Under the pieces are notes generated by a model. That model had not been told where the DNA came from. It did not search any database and saw only the letters and a list, made by a program, of their open reading frames with translations. Position numbers and translations under genes: made by a program. From Pseudomonadota bacterium (GTDB lineage Bacteria > Pseudomonadota > Alphaproteobacteria > Caulobacterales > Caulobacteraceae), in NCBI GenBank assembly GCA_023409795.1, contig JAEYQX010000153.1, positions 1 through 8,568 of the forward strand: a DNA stretch of 8,568 bases, read 5' to 3'. This document shows, one piece after another, positions 7,122 through 8,568 of this stretch. How positions within the stretch are numbered: the stretch's first letter is position 1; each line of letters begins with the position of its first letter.

Positions 7122-7132
7122 CAGGTGACCTG
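7122..7132. promoter_or_regulatory. 11-bp palindrome upstream of mmsA
   Basis: CAGGTGACCTG is a perfect palindrome around the central base, lying between the LysR-type sites and the possible mmsA -35 region. It could be a site for a second regulator or a proximal contact of the LysR protein. An 11-bp palindrome can also occur by chance in GC-rich DNA. Confidence 0.35.
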
Positions 7133-7133
7133 G

Positions 7134-7162
7134 TTCTGGTAGGTCTGGGTCAAAGAGATAAT
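7134..7162 (+). promoter_or_regulatory. Possible mmsA promoter
   Basis: GATAAT at 7157-7162 is a good -10 match. At 17 bp upstream lies TTCTGG (7134-7139), a poor -35, consistent with a promoter that needs an activator bound just upstream. The start would be about 12 bases before the ATG. AGGA at 7171-7174, six bases before the ATG at 7181, is the likely ribosome-binding site. Confidence 0.3.
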
Positions 7163-7180
7163 TCCAGGGCAGGAAACCCC

Positions 7181-8568
7181 ATGCGCGATATTCGTCACTT
7201 CATCGATGGTGCAGCGTTCGAGGGGGCCTCGGGCCGCTTCGGCGACGTCTTCAACCCGAACACGGGTGAGGTCCAGGCCCGGGTGCAGCTGGCAAGCGTG
7301 TCGGAGCTGGATCGTGCGGTCCAGGCTGCCCAGGGGGCCTTCGAGGTCTGGTCCTCGACCAATCCGCAGCGCCGCGCCCGCGTCATGTTTGAGTTCAAGC
7401 GCCTGGTCGAGGCCAATATGGACGAGCTGGCCCAGCTGCTGTCCAGCGAGCACGGCAAGGTCATCGCCGACTCCAGGGGCGACATCCAGCGTGGCCTGGA
7501 AGTGATCGAGTTCGCCTGTGGCATCCCCCATGCGTCGAAGGGTGAATACACCTATGGCGCGGGTCCGGGCATTGACGTCTATTCCATGCGCCAGCCCCTG
7601 GGCGTGGTGGCGGGCATCACCCCGTTCAACTTCCCGGCCATGATCCCGATGTGGATGTTCGGCGTGGCCATCGCCTGCGGCAACACCTTCATCCTGAAGC
7701 CGTCCGAGCGTGACCCGTCGGTGCCGGTGCGCCTGGCCGAGCTGATGATGGAGGCCGGTGCGCCCGCCGGTGTGCTGAACGTCGTCCACGGTGACAAGGT
7801 GGCGGTGGATGCCATTCTGGAGCATCCGCTGGTCCACGCCGTCAGCTTCGTCGGCTCGTCGGACATCGCCCACTATGTCTATCAGAAGGGGGCTCAGAAC
7901 CATAAGCGGGTCCAGGCCATGGGCGGGGCCAAGAACCACGGCATCGTCCTGCCGGACGCCGACATGGATCAGGTGATCAAGGACCTGACCGGCGCGGCCT
8001 ATGGCTCGGCGGGCGAGCGCTGCATGGCCCTGCCGGTGGTGGTGCCGGTGGGCCAGAAGACGGCCGACGAACTGCGCGAGCGCCTGGTCTCGGAAATCCC
8101 CAACCTGCGCGTCGGCGTCTCGACCGATGCCGAGGCCCACTATGGCCCGGTGGTCACCGCCCAGCACAAGGAACGCGTGCTTGGCTGGATCAACAAGGGC
8201 GTCGAGGAAGGTGCCGAGCTGGTCGTCGATGGCCGCGAGTTCAGCCTGCAGGGCCACGAGAAGGGCTACTTCATCGGCCCGTCGCTGTTCGACCACGTGA
8301 CGCCCGAGATGTCGGCCTATCAGGAAGAAATCTTTGGCCCGGTGCTGCAGATCGTTCGCGCCGCCAGCTTCGAGGAAGCCCTGAGCCTGCCGTCCCGGCA
8401 CCAGTATGGCAACGGCGTCGCCATCTTCACCCAGAACGGTCGCGCCGCGCGTGACTTTGCCGCCCGCGTCAACGTCGGCATGGTCGGCATCAATGTGCCG
8501 ATCCCGGTGCCGGTGGCCTATCACACCTTCGGCGGCTGGAAGCGCTCGGCCTTCGGCGACATCAACCA
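7181..8568 (+). CDS. mmsA: CoA-acylating methylmalonate-semialdehyde dehydrogenase, 3' partial
   Basis: The frame is open from ATG 7181 to the window end, giving 462 residues; the family is about 500, so roughly 35-40 C-terminal residues are missing. It converts methylmalonate semialdehyde, NAD+ and CoA to propanoyl-CoA, CO2 and NADH, and malonate semialdehyde to acetyl-CoA, in valine and myo-inositol catabolism. The start MRDIRHFIDG and the motif NPNTGEVQARV are typical. Oxyanion-hole Asn150 is in GITPFNFPAM, the NAD-binding Lys173 in LKPSE, and catalytic Cys281 in AGERCMA; the adjacent Arg280 is implicated in substrate carboxylate binding in this family. Asn252 in GGAKNH replaces the general-base Glu of hydrolytic aldehyde dehydrogenases, marking the CoA-dependent branch. 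EEIFGPV lies near residue 382, and GGWKRSAFGD marks the C-terminal part. A soluble, probably tetrameric enzyme; a divergent LysR gene probably regulates it. Confidence 0.95.
   Translation, partial: MRDIRHFIDGAAFEGASGRFGDVFNPNTGEVQARVQLASVSELDRAVQAAQGAFEVWSSTNPQRRARVMFEFKRLVEANMDELAQLLSSEHGKVIADSRGDIQRGLEVIEFACGIPHASKGEYTYGAGPGIDVYSMRQPLGVVAGITPFNFPAMIPMWMFGVAIACGNTFILKPSERDPSVPVRLAELMMEAGAPAGVLNVVHGDKVAVDAILEHPLVHAVSFVGSSDIAHYVYQKGAQNHKRVQAMGGAKNHGIVLPDADMDQVIKDLTGAAYGSAGERCMALPVVVPVGQKTADELRERLVSEIPNLRVGVSTDAEAHYGPVVTAQHKERVLGWINKGVEEGAELVVDGREFSLQGHEKGYFIGPSLFDHVTPEMSAYQEEIFGPVLQIVRAASFEEALSLPSRHQYGNGVAIFTQNGRAARDFAARVNVGMVGINVPIPVPVAYHTFGGWKRSAFGDIN

Noticed and set aside
7121..8524. A 467-codon open frame on the minus strand opposite mmsA
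   Set aside because: Its translation is His/Asp/Gly-rich low-complexity sequence, as produced by the antisense of GC-rich codons, while the + strand encodes a complete set of aldehyde dehydrogenase motifs.

Overview
The window is GC-rich throughout, with strong G/C preference at third codon positions, and looks like chromosomal DNA of an alphaproteobacterium. The gene types (an M1 peptidase of the ABC-permease-linked kind, a CHASE2 kinase with a LysM/FecR partner, a LysR regulator divergent from mmsA) would fit Caulobacterales such as Brevundimonas or Caulobacter. That placement is inference from gene content, not from a marker gene. No rRNA, tRNA, CRISPR array, insertion sequence or phage gene was seen, and no gene-free stretch exceeds 300 bases.

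Layout. (1) 1-1416 (+): C-terminal part of a zinc M1-family aminopeptidase, cut by the window start and probably the peptidase half of an ABC-permease/M1 fusion, followed by a good Rho-independent terminator at 1450-1487. (2) 1520-2019 (+): a small lipoprotein with a clear lipobox, broken by a -1 frameshift. (3) 2016-6061 (-): a compact three-gene signalling operon, transcribed in the order OmpR-family response regulator, secreted LysM+FecR protein, CHASE2 sensor histidine kinase. The first two genes overlap by 4 bp and the last two are 2 bp apart. The kinase stop codon overlaps the convergent lipoprotein stop codon. (4) 6062-6202: a 141-bp AT-rich gap upstream of the response regulator, with an exact 8-bp direct repeat at a 22-bp period, a 19-bp near-palindrome and a possible promoter. 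(5) 6203-7081 (-): a LysR-type regulator. (6) 7082-7180: a divergent control region with two mirror-image LysR-type sites, an 11-bp palindrome and a possible promoter. (7) 7181-8568 (+): mmsA, CoA-acylating methylmalonate-semialdehyde dehydrogenase, cut by the window end.

How they may work together. The LysM/FecR protein is exported and probably sits at the peptidoglycan. The CHASE2 kinase has an extracytoplasmic sensor and a cytoplasmic HisKA/HATPase core, and the response regulator has a winged helix. Together they look like an envelope-sensing two-component module with an accessory periplasmic protein. The LysR regulator probably controls mmsA, and so part of valine, inositol or propionate catabolism.

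The most striking observation is that three neighbouring genes (lipoprotein, LysM/FecR, CHASE2 kinase) each carry exactly one 1-base deletion within about 2.5 kb. Two of the three fall in short G runs. Reading past each site restores full-length family-like proteins of about 166, 470 and 630 residues. This suggests either uncorrected sequencing/assembly indels or very recent decay of the locus; the sequence alone cannot decide which.
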